Assembly: GCA_021780435.1 (NCBI GenBank)
Contig: JAJXYV010000047.1
Span: 1 to 33,767 of the forward strand
Origin: Pseudomonadota bacterium
GTDB taxonomy: Bacteria > Pseudomonadota > Alphaproteobacteria > Rhizobiales > Beijerinckiaceae
DNA: 33,767 bases
Direction of reading: 5' to 3'
The first letter of the stretch is position 1. Each line of letters starts with the position of its first letter. The notes beneath the pieces were generated by a model that had not been told where the DNA came from, did not search any database, and saw nothing but the letters and a program-made list of their open reading frames with translations. Both the position numbers and the translations under genes were made by a program. Positions 24,336-33,694 of the stretch are shown here, one piece after another.

Positions 24336-24887
24336 ATGGCTCATGACGCTGAAGAGCTCCAGGCCGGAACCGAGGTTCCAGGCGGCCCCGCGCACGAGGC
24401 GACCTTTCCGCCTTTCGACCCGAACAATTTTGCGGCTGAGCTCATCTGGCTGGCGATCACTTTCGGCGCCATTTATTTCCTGATGTCCAGAATCGCCCTG
24501 CCTCGCGTTGGCAGCATTCTTGCGGCCCGCAAGGACAAGATCGAATCCGACCTCTCCGCCGCCGCCAAGGCGCAGGACGACGCCGCCGCCGCCGCGGCCG
24601 CGCATGAAAAGACCCTCGGAGCCGCCAAATCCAAGGCTCAGACCCTGGGCCAGGCCGCTCATGCCGACGCCCAGAAACAGGCCGACGTTCGCCGCGCCGC
24701 GCTCGAATCCGAACTCAACGCCAAGCTTGCCGCGGCCGAGGCGCAGATCGCTTCGACCAAGTCCGCAGCCATGGCCAATGTCGACGCCATCGCGGCCGAA
24801 ACCGCTCAGGCGATCCTGCAACATGTCACCGGCAAGCCGGCCGATCCGGCCGCCGTTTCCGCCGCGATCGCCGCGCTGAAGGGCTGA
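24336..24887 (+). CDS. atpF': ATP synthase F0 subunit b'
   Basis: This is the b'-type stator subunit found in alphaproteobacteria. It has a soluble N-terminal extension (~residues 1-30, ending in FPPFDPNNFAAELIW), one membrane helix (LAITFGAIYFLMSRIALP) and a long Ala/Lys/Glu-rich helix that dimerises with subunit b and ties F0 to F1. 183 residues is normal for b'. It is followed by atpF after 11 nt. The longer N-terminus distinguishes it from b. Confidence 0.93.
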   Translation: MAHDAEELQAGTEVPGGPAHEATFPPFDPNNFAAELIWLAITFGAIYFLMSRIALPRVGSILAARKDKIESDLSAAAKAQDDAAAAAAAHEKTLGAAKSKAQTLGQAAHADAQKQADVRRAALESELNAKLAAAEAQIASTKSAAMANVDAIAAETAQAILQHVTGKPADPAAVSAAIAALKG

Positions 24888-24898
24888 AGGAGCGAAAC

Positions 24899-25369
24899 AT
24901 GGACGCTGAATTTATCGTCGCCCTCGGCTTCGTCGTCTTCGTGCTGTTCCTGGGCTATCTCGGCGTGCACACCAAGCTCGGCGCCGCGCTCGACGGCCGC
25001 ATCGAGAAGATCAAGAATGAACTGGCCGAGGCCGCCCGCCTGCGCGCCGAGGCCCAGGCCCTGATGCAGAGCTTCGCCGCCAAGACGGCCGAGGCGGAAG
25101 CCCAGGCGGCCGCGATCGTCGCCCAGGCCAAGGCCGAAGCCGACGCCCTGGCCAAGGAAGCCCAGACGCGGATCGAGGAATATGTGGCCCGCCGCACCAA
25201 GCAGGCCGAGGACAAGATCGCGCTCGCCGAAGCGCAGGCCGCCGCCGACGTCCGCTCGGCCGCCGTCGACGCCGCGATCAAGGCCTCCGAACAGATCCTC
25301 AAGTCGGGCGCCGATGGCGCGCATTTCGTCGAACAAGGCATCGCCAGCGTCAAATCGCTGGTGAACTGA
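24899..25369 (+). CDS. atpF: ATP synthase F0 subunit b
   Basis: Subunit b has a single N-terminal membrane helix (FIVALGFVVFVLFLGYLG), then the pattern KLGAALDGRIEKIKNELAEAARLRAEAQAL and a long charged helix to the end. At 156 residues it has normal length. AAGGAG lies just before ATG 24899. It is the last F0 gene and is followed by an intrinsic terminator. The F1 genes are elsewhere, as usual for alphaproteobacteria. Confidence 0.95.
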   Translation: MDAEFIVALGFVVFVLFLGYLGVHTKLGAALDGRIEKIKNELAEAARLRAEAQALMQSFAAKTAEAEAQAAAIVAQAKAEADALAKEAQTRIEEYVARRTKQAEDKIALAEAQAAADVRSAAVDAAIKASEQILKSGADGAHFVEQGIASVKSLVN

Positions 25370-25390
25370 TCTTTTTATCAAAGCAAATTC

Positions 25391-25418
25391 AAAGCCGGGG
25401 CGACTGCCCCGGCTTTTT
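25391..25418 (+). terminator. Intrinsic terminator of the atp F0 operon
   Basis: AAAGCCGGGGC (25391-25401) pairs with GCCCCGGCTTT (25406-25416) around a 4-nt loop and runs into TTTTT. It lies between convergent atpF and ppc; on the minus strand it has the stem but a weaker U-tract, so it may partly serve ppc. Confidence 0.9.
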
Positions 25419-25426
25419 CGCGTTTT

Positions 25427-28183
25427 TCAGCCGGTATTGCGCAGGCCCGCGGCGATGCCGTTGATGGCGATGAGGATGCCGACCCGCGCCTTGTGATCGA
25501 TCAGGCCGGCGCGCCAGCGGCGCAAGAGCTCCGCCTGAAGATAATTGAGCGGCGTGATATAGGGGAAGCGATGAGCGATTGAACGGGCGAGCGCCGGGTT
25601 GTCCGCGAGCCGGTCGCTGTATCCGGTGGCGATCGCGAGCGCCGCGACCGTCCGGTTCATTTCCGCCTCGATTTCGGCGAAAATTCGATCCGCCGCCGCG
25701 CGGTCTGGCGCGAGATCGGCATAGCGCCGGGCGATTTCAAGGTCCGTCTTGGCGAGAACCATGTCCATATTGGACAGGAGCGCGCTGAAGAACGGCCATT
25801 CCTCGCTCATCCGGCGCAGAAGCGCCTTGCGCGCCTCGACGTCCTCGCGCAGGAAACCCTCGACGGCCGCGCCAAAGCCGAACCAGCCCGGAAGCGCGAC
25901 GCGGCTCTGACCCCACGAAAAGCTCCAGGGGATCGCGCGCAGATCCTCGATCCGCCGCGTCGCCTTTCGCGAAGCGGGGCGTGAGCCGATGTTCAGTTCG
26001 GCGATCTCGGCGATCGGCGTTGCGGAATAGAAATAATCGACGAAACCGGGCGTTTCATAGACCAGGCCGCGATAGGCCTGCATCGACAGGCGCGACAATT
26101 CCGCCGCCGCGGCGAGAAATTCCGCCGGCGCCTCCTGGCCATCGACCAGGAGGCTCGCCTCCAGATTGGCCGCCATCAGGGTTTCGAGATTGCGCCGCCC
26201 GATTTCCGGATTGGCGTATTTGGCGTTGATCACCTCGCCCTGCTCGGTCAGCCGGAACTGGCCGCGCACCGTGCCGGGCGGCTGGGCGAGAATGGCCTGA
26301 TAAGACGGCCCGCCGCCGCGTCCCACGACCCCGCCGCGGCCATGGAACAGCCGCAGCCGCAGGCCGGGAAGCGAATCGAACAACGCCGCCAGCGCGGTGG
26401 AGGCGCGGTAGAGCTCCCAGTTCGAGGTGAAGTAGCCGCCGTCCTTATTGGAATCGGAATAGCCGAGCATAACGTCCTGCACGCCGCTGGAGCGCCGGAC
26501 CAGGTCGGCGATCCCGGGCAGCGCATAGAAGGCCCGCATGATCGGTTCGGCGGCGCGCAGATCGTCGATGGTCTCGAACAGCGGCGTCACGACCAGGTCG
26601 AGCCGCGCCCGGTCGCGCTCGGATTCGTGCAGCGTGCCATGGAGAAGGCCGCACTCCTTCTGCAACACCATGACTTCCAGAAGGTCGCTGACGCTTTCGG
26701 TATGGCTGATGATGTAATGGCGAAGCGTCGCGGCGCCGAATCGCTGCCGCGCGATCCGCGCCGTGTCGAACACCGCCAGCTCCTTGCGCAGGCTTTCGGA
26801 ATATTCGATGTTCGGCGCCCGCAGCGGGCGCGGGTCCGCGAGCAGGCGCAACAGAAGCGCGACGCGCTCGTCCTCGCCGAGCGCCGTATAGTCGGCAACG
26901 ATGCGAACGGCCGCGAGAAGCTCCTTCAGCACGGCCTCGTGCCGGTCGGAATTCTGGCGCAGATCGGTCGTGGCCATATGGAAGCCGAAGACATCGACCG
27001 CCCGGATCAGCTGGGCGAGACGCCCGCGCGCTAGCGCCGCGCCGTGATGGGCGAGCAGGGATTCGCGCACCACGACCAGGTCGCGGCGCAGTTCGCCCGG
27101 CCCCGCATATGGCTTTCCGGGCGCCGCGGCGTGGCGCATCGCCTCGCCGCCCGTCAGGGCCGTGAGCGTTCCGGCGAGCCGCGCATAGACGCCGATCAGG
27201 GCGCGGCGATAGGCTTCGTCGGCGCGATGCGGGTTGTGGTCGCCGGACGCCTCGGCCAGAGCTTCAAGCTCCGGCGAACAATCGACGAGCGTTCGCGACA
27301 TCGACAATTCGGCGCCGAGGTGGTGAACCTCGACGAGATAATGGCGCAGGATCGTCTCGGCGTGCAGCTTCACGGTCGCGTCAAGGGTTTGGGCATCCAC
27401 ATTGGGATTGCCGTCGCGATCGCCGCCGATCCAGTTGCCCATGCGAAAGAAAGGCGCAATCGGTCGCCCGAGTCGATGTTCGAGATCGGCGTAAAGCTTC
27501 GGGATCACCGGGATGAAGGTCGAGCGGTAATAAAGCAGGACGTTGTCGATCTCGTCGCGAACGGTCAGGCTCGCCGTGCGCAGGATGCGCGTCTGCCAAA
27601 GCTGCGCCACCCGCGCATAGAGCTGCGCCTCGTTCTCGCGCAGCTCGGAGGCGGTGCGGCAATGGTCCCGCGCCGCCAGCAGGTCGGCGATGGCGCGTTC
27701 CGCGTCGAGCGTGCTCCGGCGCTGGACTTCGGTTGGATGCGCGGTGAGCACCGGCGAGACATAGGACCCGGCCAAAGTCGCCTCGATCCGCTCATCCGTC
27801 ACGCCAGCCGCTCCAAGGCGCTCGAAACTATAAGCGAGACCGCCAGGCTGGGTCTGCGGGTCATGCGCCGCGCGGCGGCGAAGGAAATGGCGGTCCTCGG
27901 CGATATTGGCGAGATGGGAAAAATAAGCGAAAGCGCGAATGACGGAAACCGTCTCCGCCGGCGTCAGGCTCTGCAGAAGGGCGTCAAGTTCGCGGCGGGC
28001 CTCCGGATCGGCCTTGCGCTGCCCGACAACCGAGAGGCGGCGAATCGCTTCGATCCGCTCATAGGTCGCCTCGCCTTCAAGGTCGCGGACGGTGTCGCCG
28101 AGAATCTGCCCGAGCAGCCGGATGTCTTCGAAAAGAGGTTTCTGCTTCGTCTCTTCGCCTTGTTCCGCCGCCGATTCCATCAT
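25427..28183 (-). CDS. ppc: Phosphoenolpyruvate carboxylase
   Basis: Ppc carboxylates phosphoenolpyruvate to oxaloacetate, an anaplerotic step and part of the serine cycle in C1-using bacteria. The 918 residues show [12 protein letters not shown] (catalytic His), [54 protein letters not shown], and the conserved end [13 protein letters not shown]...[12 protein letters not shown] place the start at ATG 28183 with GGAGA upstream; the frame is open further but that part is the shadow of the Nudix gene. It follows the Nudix gene by 40 nt and is probably co-transcribed with it. Confidence 0.96.
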   Translation of the reverse strand: MMESAAEQGEETKQKPLFEDIRLLGQILGDTVRDLEGEATYERIEAIRRLSVVGQRKADPEARRELDALLQSLTPAETVSVIRAFAYFSHLANIAEDRHFLRRRAAHDPQTQPGGLAYSFERLGAAGVTDERIEATLAGSYVSPVLTAHPTEVQRRSTLDAERAIADLLAARDHCRTASELRENEAQLYARVAQLWQTRILRTASLTVRDEIDNVLLYYRSTFIPVIPKLYADLEHRLGRPIAPFFRMGNWIGGDRDGNPNVDAQTLDATVKLHAETILRHYLVEVHHLGAELSMSRTLVDCSPELEALAEASGDHNPHRADEAYRRALIGVYARLAGTLTALTGGEAMRHAAAPGKPYAGPGELRRDLVVVRESLLAHHGAALARGRLAQLIRAVDVFGFHMATTDLRQNSDRHEAVLKELLAAVRIVADYTALGEDERVALLLRLLADPRPLRAPNIEYSESLRKELAVFDTARIARQRFGAATLRHYIISHTESVSDLLEVMVLQKECGLLHGTLHESERDRARLDLVVTPLFETIDDLRAAEPIMRAFYALPGIADLVRRSSGVQDVMLGYSDSNKDGGYFTSNWELYRASTALAALFDSLPGLRLRLFHGRGGVVGRGGGPSYQAILAQPPGTVRGQFRLTEQGEVINAKYANPEIGRRNLETLMAANLEASLLVDGQEAPAEFLAAAAELSRLSMQAYRGLVYETPGFVDYFYSATPIAEIAELNIGSRPASRKATRRIEDLRAIPWSFSWGQSRVALPGWFGFGAAVEGFLREDVEARKALLRRMSEEWPFFSALLSNMDMVLAKTDLEIARRYADLAPDRAAADRIFAEIEAEMNRTVAALAIATGYSDRLADNPALARSIAHRFPYITPLNYLQAELLRRWRAGLIDHKARVGILIAINGIAAGLRNTG

Positions 28184-28223
28184 GACTATCTCCGCATGGT
28201 CCGCGCGGCGCCGCCGCGCCGGC

Positions 28224-28697
28224 TCACCATACGTGCGCCGACGGCGTCTGCCGCAAGTATTCGGCGATGCGCGCGCGCGTGGACGGCGTCGCGCCTGCCG
28301 GCAGGTCGTCGAGCGGAAAGAAGCCGGATTCGGCGATTTCCCAATCAGGCGCCCGGGGCTTTGTTTGCCGCACGCCGCGCACCAGATAAAGCGCGACGTG
28401 ATCGCGCCGCGAATGGCGCGGATTATAATATAGACCCAAGAGGCTCGGCGTTTCCACCGCTTCGAGCCCGCCCTCCTCCTTGAGTTCGCGCATGAGCGAA
28501 ACAATCGCCGTTTCGCCGCGTTCGACGCCACCGCCCGGCAGATGGAAGCCCGGCAGGTAGGAATGGCGCACCAGAAAGACCCGGCCCCCGTCGTCGAGCG
28601 CGATGGCCCGCACGCCAAGGGTCATCGGCCGCAGCAGCAGGCCGACGATTCTCTGCCCTTGCCGAACGATTTTTTGCCAGAAGTGGATATCGGACAT
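28224..28697 (-). CDS. Nudix hydrolase
   Basis: This 157-residue protein contains a complete Nudix box, [23 protein letters not shown] (G-x5-E-x7-REL-x-EE-x-G-L), in a beta/alpha context ([29 protein letters not shown]). It should hydrolyse a nucleoside diphosphate linked to another moiety, with Mg2+ bound by the Glu residues. The N-terminal [24 protein letters not shown] is typical of the small alphaproteobacterial Nudix group near ppc. GGAG eight bases before ATG 28697 supports the start. The substrate is unknown. Confidence 0.9.
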   Translation of the reverse strand: MSDIHFWQKIVRQGQRIVGLLLRPMTLGVRAIALDDGGRVFLVRHSYLPGFHLPGGGVERGETAIVSLMRELKEEGGLEAVETPSLLGLYYNPRHSRRDHVALYLVRGVRQTKPRAPDWEIAESGFFPLDDLPAGATPSTRARIAEYLRQTPSAHVW

Positions 28698-28777
28698 CAG
28701 GAATCTCCGACGGGATTAAACGTCAAATTGAATGAAAAATTGTAAAGCCGTGAGGCCGGGACGAGGCCGGCCGCCCG

Positions 28778-30406
28778 TCAAGTGGCGGCAGCCCGCGCGC
28801 CCTTCATCAGGTCCGCGGCCTTTTCGGCGATCATGATGGTCGGGGCGTTGGTGTTGCCGCCGATCAGGGTCGGCATGACCGAGGCGTCCACCACCCTCAG
28901 GCCCTCCAGCCCGCGCACACGCAGCTGCGAGTCCACGACGGCCATGTCGTCGGCGCCCATTCGGCAGGTCCCGATCGGATGGTAGATCGTGTCGGCGCGC
29001 GAGCGGATATGGTCTTCCCATTCGGCATCCGTCATGCCGTCATGCAGCCCGAACAATTCGCGATCGCAATAGCGCGAGAGCGGCGGCGTCAGCACGAGGT
29101 CGCGGGCGATCTTCGCGGCCCGAATCAGCGTGTCGAGGTCGCGACGGTCGGAAAGGAATCGCGGATCGATCCCCGGCGGCGCCGTTGGATCGGCGCTTTC
29201 GAGGAAAACCCGGCCGCGCGAATGCGGATAAAGCGCGCAGACGTGCAGGCAGAAGCCATGGCCGGCGTGCAGCTTCCGCGCATGATTGTCCACGATCCCG
29301 ATCACGAAATGCATCTGCGCGTCGGGCAGATCCAGGCCGGGACGGGTCTTGAGAAAGCCCGCGCCTTCGGCGAAGGGCGTGGCGAACATGCCGCCGCCGT
29401 CGCGCCGCCAGGCCGAGGCGTGCTTGACGAGATTGGCCGCCGCAATCGCGCCGATGCCGAAATTGTCGCGGTCGCGCGTCTTCCAGGCCAGGATGAAATC
29501 GAGATGGTCCTGCAGGTTTTGCCCGACGCCGGGCAGTTCGTGGACCATTTTTATGCCATGCGGCTGGATATCCTCGGGACGCCCCACGCCGGACAATTGC
29601 AGGAGCTGGGGCGAGCCGAAGGCGCCGCCGCTCAGGACGACTTCGCGCGCCGCCGCGACGACCTGCGTCTTGCCGCCGAGCCTATATTCGACGCCAACCG
29701 CGCGCTTGCCATCGAAGACGATCCGGCTCGCCTGCGCGCCGGTCACCACCGTCAGATTGGGCCGCCGCCCCATCACCGGATGGAGATAGGCCGCAGCCGC
29801 CGAGCAACGCTCGCCCCGGCGCGCCGGATCATGAAATTGCGTCACCTGATAGAGGCCAAACCCTTCATTGTCGCCCCGGTTGAAATCGCGCGTGATGCGA
29901 AACTGCCGCTGCGCCGCAGCGTCGATAAAGGCCCGGGTGATTGGGCGCGGATCGCGCTGGTCGGAAACCTGGAGCGGCCCGGAATCGCCATGGAATTCAT
30001 CGGCGCCCCAGACGTTGTTTTCCGCCCGGCGAAAAAAGGGCAGCACCTCATCCCACGACCAACCCTCGCAGCCCAATTGCGCCCACTGGTCGTAGTCGGC
30101 GCGATGGCCGCGCACATAGAGCATGGCGTTGATGGCGGAGGAGCCGCCGAGCGCCTTGCCGCGCGGCTGGAAGCCCCGACGCCCCTTCAACCCATCCTGC
30201 GGCGTCGTCCACAGCGCCCAGTTGTTGATTTTCGGGCGGCCCGAAATCATCGCCACCGTGCCAACAGGAACGCGCACGAACAGGCTATCGCCTTTGCCCC
30301 CGGCTTCGAGGAGGCAGACCGAGACATCGGGATCCTCGCTCAGCCGCGACGCCAAGGTCGCGCCTCCCGAACCGCCGCCGACAATTACATAATCGAAACG
30401 CTCCAT
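28778..30406 (-). CDS. GMC-family FAD oxidoreductase (choline/alcohol dehydrogenase-like)
   Basis: This is a 542-residue glucose-methanol-choline oxidoreductase. The FAD-binding start is FDYVIVGGGSGGATLASRLSE, followed by ALGGSSAINAMLYVRG, AAYLHPVMGRRPNLTV, VVLSGGAFGSPQLLQLSGVG, VGQNLQDHL and the C-terminal HPIGTCRMG (active-site region) with VDASVMPTLIGGNTNAPTIMIAEKAAD. The best matches by pattern are choline dehydrogenase BetA and long-chain alcohol dehydrogenase AlkJ. With no betB or osmotic genes nearby, I do not assign choline as substrate. ATG 30406 is chosen because the FAD motif starts four residues later; the frame is open well upstream. It follows the hypothetical gene by 14 nt. Confidence 0.9.
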   Translation of the reverse strand: MERFDYVIVGGGSGGATLASRLSEDPDVSVCLLEAGGKGDSLFVRVPVGTVAMISGRPKINNWALWTTPQDGLKGRRGFQPRGKALGGSSAINAMLYVRGHRADYDQWAQLGCEGWSWDEVLPFFRRAENNVWGADEFHGDSGPLQVSDQRDPRPITRAFIDAAAQRQFRITRDFNRGDNEGFGLYQVTQFHDPARRGERCSAAAAYLHPVMGRRPNLTVVTGAQASRIVFDGKRAVGVEYRLGGKTQVVAAAREVVLSGGAFGSPQLLQLSGVGRPEDIQPHGIKMVHELPGVGQNLQDHLDFILAWKTRDRDNFGIGAIAAANLVKHASAWRRDGGGMFATPFAEGAGFLKTRPGLDLPDAQMHFVIGIVDNHARKLHAGHGFCLHVCALYPHSRGRVFLESADPTAPPGIDPRFLSDRRDLDTLIRAAKIARDLVLTPPLSRYCDRELFGLHDGMTDAEWEDHIRSRADTIYHPIGTCRMGADDMAVVDSQLRVRGLEGLRVVDASVMPTLIGGNTNAPTIMIAEKAADLMKGARAAAT

Positions 30407-30420
30407 CGCCGTTTTCCGGT

Positions 30421-31140
30421 TCAGGCCTGCAGCGGGCGGTCGTCGCCGGCAAAGAGAGCTTCGCTGATCGCGGCCTCGCGGGTCGTCACCGTCTCGACGA
30501 ATTCGCGCGCGCCGCCCATCTGGCGGAAAGCCGCATAGCCGCGCTCCAGAAAGGATTGCAGTTCGCCGAGGCCGGCGAGCTGGGCGGGCTTGCGCATCAT
30601 CGCCAAAGCCGGACCGACGAAGCGCGCTTCGGTCAACTGCTCCAGCGAATGGCCGAGATGCCGGATTAGCTCGATCTGCCGCGCCCGGTCCTCGCGGCGC
30701 GCCACGCGACGATAGGCGGCGCCGTAGGCCGCTGCGTCGATCGCGCCAGCATTCTCGCGCAGCGCCGCCGCCATGTCGGCGTCGAGCGATTCCGAAAGCG
30801 CGTCGAGTTCTATGGCGTCGGCGATCGTCTCCAGCGCCGGCGCCGGCAGGGTTTTCTTCATGAGCGGCACGACCCGGCGAACGGCTGTTTCCCGATGCCC
30901 GAGATCCTGCGGCCCATAGAGATCGGCGAGGAAGAATTCCGCCGCGGCGCCAAATTTCGGACTCGCTTGCAGATCGGCGTGCGTGCGCGCGAGCCGTTCC
31001 GCCTGCCACGCGCGCAAATTGCTGCGCGCCGTCACTACGCCTTCGTCGTCCGCCATCGTCTCACGGATTCCGGCGGTGCGATCCAGTTGCGCCTCGAGGC
31101 GCGCCATCGCAAGTTCCTTCGCGTCCTGCTTGTCGTTCAT
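30421..31140 (-). CDS. Conserved hypothetical protein (FFLxDLYGP motif)
   Basis: This 239-residue, mostly helical protein carries AAEFFLADLYGPQDLGHRETAVRRVVPLMKKTLP near residues 67-100, which recalls the 'FFLEE-motif' hypothetical proteins of proteobacteria. No enzyme motif, signal peptide or membrane helix is visible. The function is unknown. It precedes the GMC oxidoreductase on the same strand with a 14-nt gap, suggesting an operon, and is divergent from the WS/DGAT gene. Confidence 0.8.
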   Translation of the reverse strand: MNDKQDAKELAMARLEAQLDRTAGIRETMADDEGVVTARSNLRAWQAERLARTHADLQASPKFGAAAEFFLADLYGPQDLGHRETAVRRVVPLMKKTLPAPALETIADAIELDALSESLDADMAAALRENAGAIDAAAYGAAYRRVARREDRARQIELIRHLGHSLEQLTEARFVGPALAMMRKPAQLAGLGELQSFLERGYAAFRQMGGAREFVETVTTREAAISEALFAGDDRPLQA

Positions 31141-31162
31141 ATGTGACCTATAGCACGTGACG

Positions 31163-31180
31163 TTAGGCGAAGCCGCCTAA
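31163..31180. repeat. Short inverted repeat in the divergent promoter region
   Basis: TTAGGCG and CGCCTAA form a perfect 7-bp inverted repeat around AAGC, midway between the divergent starts at 31140 and 31249. It could be an operator or a small leader hairpin; nothing else supports either. Confidence 0.35.
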
Positions 31181-31248
31181 AAAGCGGCGCGAGAGCTTCC
31201 GCCGCGCCATGAAAGGGATATGATTGAACGAAACGGGAGAGCGGCGCG

Positions 31249-32949
31249 ATGTCGAATGGCAAGCGCATGGCGCCGGTCGATACGACCTGGCTGAGAATGG
31301 ACCGGCTCAACAATCACATGGTGATCGTCGGAGTCCTGATCCTGCGCGATCCGGTCGATCTGGACCGGCTCGAACACACGCTCGCGGTCCGCCTGCTGTC
31401 CTATGACCGGTTCCGCCGGAAGGTCGAGGAGCGCGCCGGCGGCGCGTTCTGGGTCGAGGATCCGCGTTTCGACATCGAGCGCCATATCCGCCGCGCGCGG
31501 CTGGCGGGGAGCGGCGGCAAGGCCGAACTGCAGCGCTTCGTCGCCGAACTCGCCGCGCGCCCGCTCGATCCCGCGCATCCGCTCTGGCAGACCCATATCG
31601 TCGAGCGCTACGAGGAAGGCGTCGCCGTCGTCATGCGCATCCACCACGCGATCGGCGACGGCGCGGCATTGATGCATGTGCTGCTCGGCCTGACGGACGA
31701 AACGCCGGACGCGCCGCTGCACGGCGTCGAACTCCCCGATGAGGAGCGCGAGGACGCCTATAGCCCGCCATGGGAAATGCTCGCGCCGCTGGTCGAGGCG
31801 GTCGAGCGCGGCGTGCGCGCCTCCACCGGCGCGGCGCGCTCGGTTCTGGGCGTTGTCCGCCGGCCGGCGAAGGCGCTCGATCTGTTGCGCGGCGGCGTTA
31901 ACATCGCGGCGGAGCTCGCCTATCTGCTGCTGATGCCGATGGACAGCCCGACGCGGCTCAAGGGCGAATTGTGCGGCGAAAAGGCGGTCGCCTGGAGCCC
32001 GCCCATTCCCCTCCCGGAGGTCAAGGCGATCGGCCATGCGCTCCATTGCACGATCAACGACATGCTGCTCGCCTCTTTCGCGGGCGCGATCAACGCCTAT
32101 CTCGCCGAGAACGGCGACGCGACCCATGGCGTCGAAGTGCGGGCCCTCGTCCCGATCGACCTCCGGCCGCCGGGCCGCGCCCGCGAACTGGGCAACAATT
32201 TCGGGATCGTCGCGGTCGAGCTGCCCGTTGGCATCGACAATCCGCTCGCGCGCCTGAAGGAAGTTCGGCGCAGGATGGCCGCCCTGAAGAAATCCTACGA
32301 ACCCGTGGTCACGCTCGGTCTGGTCGAGGCGCTGGGCTATGGCCCGAAAATCCTTCAGGATCGCCTGTTCGACCTGCTGCTCAGCCGGGCGACGGCGGTG
32401 ATGACCAATGTGCCGGGCCCGCAGCGCCCGCTTTATCTCGGCGGCGCGCCGATCGACCAGATCATGTTCTGGGTGCCGCAATCCGGCGAAATCGGCATGG
32501 GCGTCTCGCTGATGTCCTTCAACAATCAAGTCCAGCTCGGCCTGATCGCCGATGTCGCGCTGACGCCCGAACCCGGTGAAATCGTCAAGCATTTCCAACC
32601 CGAATTCGAACAGCTCCTCTATCACGTTCTGCTCGACGACTGGGGCGAGTCCGTTTTCCGCAAAGGGGAACCGGCGGAGCCGCCGGCCCGCGAGGCGCCG
32701 AAAAAGACGCCGCGCAAGCGTGTGTCGGCGAAAGGCCGCAAGGCGCCCGCGCCGCAAACCGGAACGCTTGCGAAAAAGCCGGCGCGCAAGAAAGCTGCGC
32801 CGCCAGACGAACAGCCGGTCGAGGAGCCCGCTAAAGCGCCGAAGCGCGCGCGCAAGCCCGCAGTCTTGCGGACGATGCGTCCCACTGAGGCGCCGCCGCC
32901 GACGCGGCCGCGTCGACGGCCGCGCGCGCCGTCCCGGACGTCGGCGTGA
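31249..32949 (+). CDS. WS/DGAT-type O-acyltransferase with histone-H1-like tail
   Basis: This is a wax ester synthase/diacylglycerol acyltransferase, transferring acyl-CoA to a long-chain alcohol or diacylglycerol. Residues 1-~465 hold the acyltransferase: MAPVDTTWLRMD, the catalytic HHAIGDG (132-138), VRALVPIDLRPPGRARELGNNFGIVAVELP, TNVPGPQRPLYLGGAPI and GMGVSLMSFNNQ. Unusually, ~97 further residues (470-566) are a Lys/Arg/Pro/Ala-rich tail with KKTPRKR, AKKPARKK and TRPRRRPRAPSR, like bacterial H1/AlgP-type tails. The start ATG 31249 follows GGGAGAG. It is followed after nine bases by the hydroxylase gene. Whether the product is wax, triacylglycerol or another lipid is unknown. Confidence 0.9.
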   Translation: MSNGKRMAPVDTTWLRMDRLNNHMVIVGVLILRDPVDLDRLEHTLAVRLLSYDRFRRKVEERAGGAFWVEDPRFDIERHIRRARLAGSGGKAELQRFVAELAARPLDPAHPLWQTHIVERYEEGVAVVMRIHHAIGDGAALMHVLLGLTDETPDAPLHGVELPDEEREDAYSPPWEMLAPLVEAVERGVRASTGAARSVLGVVRRPAKALDLLRGGVNIAAELAYLLLMPMDSPTRLKGELCGEKAVAWSPPIPLPEVKAIGHALHCTINDMLLASFAGAINAYLAENGDATHGVEVRALVPIDLRPPGRARELGNNFGIVAVELPVGIDNPLARLKEVRRRMAALKKSYEPVVTLGLVEALGYGPKILQDRLFDLLLSRATAVMTNVPGPQRPLYLGGAPIDQIMFWVPQSGEIGMGVSLMSFNNQVQLGLIADVALTPEPGEIVKHFQPEFEQLLYHVLLDDWGESVFRKGEPAEPPAREAPKKTPRKRVSAKGRKAPAPQTGTLAKKPARKKAAPPDEQPVEEPAKAPKRARKPAVLRTMRPTEAPPPTRPRRRPRAPSRTSA

Positions 32950-32958
32950 GGCGTCGCC

Positions 32959-33573
32959 ATGGCGATCACCTTCCTTCGCCACGGCTCGAACGGCGCCTTG
33001 ATCGCGGGTCTGATCGCACTGGCCTTGTCTTCGGCCATCAGCGGCCCCGCGCTTTCACCGCTCTGGATTTTGGTCGGCGCGATCCTGTTCTACGCCAGCG
33101 AATATGTCTGGCATCGCTTCGTCTTTCACGCGCCGCCCGCCCGCTGGCCCGGGCTGCGGGCGCTGCAACGCCGATTGCATTACGACCATCATGCGCAGCC
33201 GAGCCGCCTCGACCTGCTCTTCCTGCCGCTCTGGTTTCTCGCGCCCGTGCTGGCGGCCAACGCCGCGCTCTTCGCGGTGATCTTCGGCGTCGCCGCTGTC
33301 GCGCCGATGGTTTTCGGCGTCGGCCTCGCGATCCTGTATTACGAATGGACGCATTACGTCGCCCATATTCCCTACCAACCGCGCACGGCCTGGGGTCGCT
33401 ACATCAAGCGCTACCACCTGCGCCATCATTTCATCAGCGAAAAATTCTGGTTCGGTGTCTCGAACCCAAGCTTCGACTATGTCTATGGCACATGCCCGGA
33501 GCCGAAGGCGGTCGAGAAAAGCCCCTATGTGCGGGACCTGTTCGGCGAACACGCCGCGGACGGCCTGCGATGA
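32959..33573 (+). CDS. Fatty acid hydroxylase / sterol desaturase family protein
   Basis: This 204-residue di-iron membrane protein has the His clusters of the family: HRFVFH (~51-56), HYDHH (~74-78), EWTHYVAH (~130-137) and HLRHH (~153-157), with hydrophobic helices between them. It should hydroxylate or desaturate a lipid. The compact size is closer to bacterial fatty acid hydroxylases or carotenoid hydroxylases than to sterol desaturases. It lies nine bases after the WS/DGAT gene, so a joint lipid-modifying role is plausible. Its stop overlaps a small downstream ORF (ATGA). Confidence 0.9.
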   Translation: MAITFLRHGSNGALIAGLIALALSSAISGPALSPLWILVGAILFYASEYVWHRFVFHAPPARWPGLRALQRRLHYDHHAQPSRLDLLFLPLWFLAPVLAANAALFAVIFGVAAVAPMVFGVGLAILYYEWTHYVAHIPYQPRTAWGRYIKRYHLRHHFISEKFWFGVSNPSFDYVYGTCPEPKAVEKSPYVRDLFGEHAADGLR

Positions 33574-33644
33574 GCCGTCCGCCAAAGGGATCCTGGGATC
33601 TCATTGACGAGAACCGGTCAGGAGCGAATGCGACGCCGAACTGA
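33570..33644 (+). CDS. Possible 24-residue microprotein coupled to the hydroxylase gene
   Basis: ATG 33570 overlaps the hydroxylase stop as ATGA and opens a 24-residue frame that begins MSRPPKGSWDLIDEN and ends NATPN. The overlap type is that of real coupled genes, but the length is small and conservation is unknown. No known motif. Confidence 0.35.
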   Translation: MSRPPKGSWDLIDENRSGANATPN

Positions 33645-33694
33645 TGCGAGGCGCCCGGTTGATCGCGACGAGCGGCGGTTGACGGAACATGGCG

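Noticed and set aside
28184-28618. Extension of ppc upstream to 28618
   Set aside because: That part overlaps the Nudix gene in another frame and has no Ppc similarity; ATG 28183 with GGAGA gives the normal N-terminus.
28740-28777. Possible terminator after the GMC gene
   Set aside because: A 6-bp GGCCGG/CCGGCC stem is present, but the T-rich stretch starts about ten bases later, so it is not a convincing intrinsic terminator.
30407-31009. N-terminal extension of the GMC oxidoreductase (743-residue frame)
   Set aside because: The extra ~200 residues are an out-of-frame reading of the hypothetical gene at 30421-31140; the FAD motif begins right after ATG 30406.
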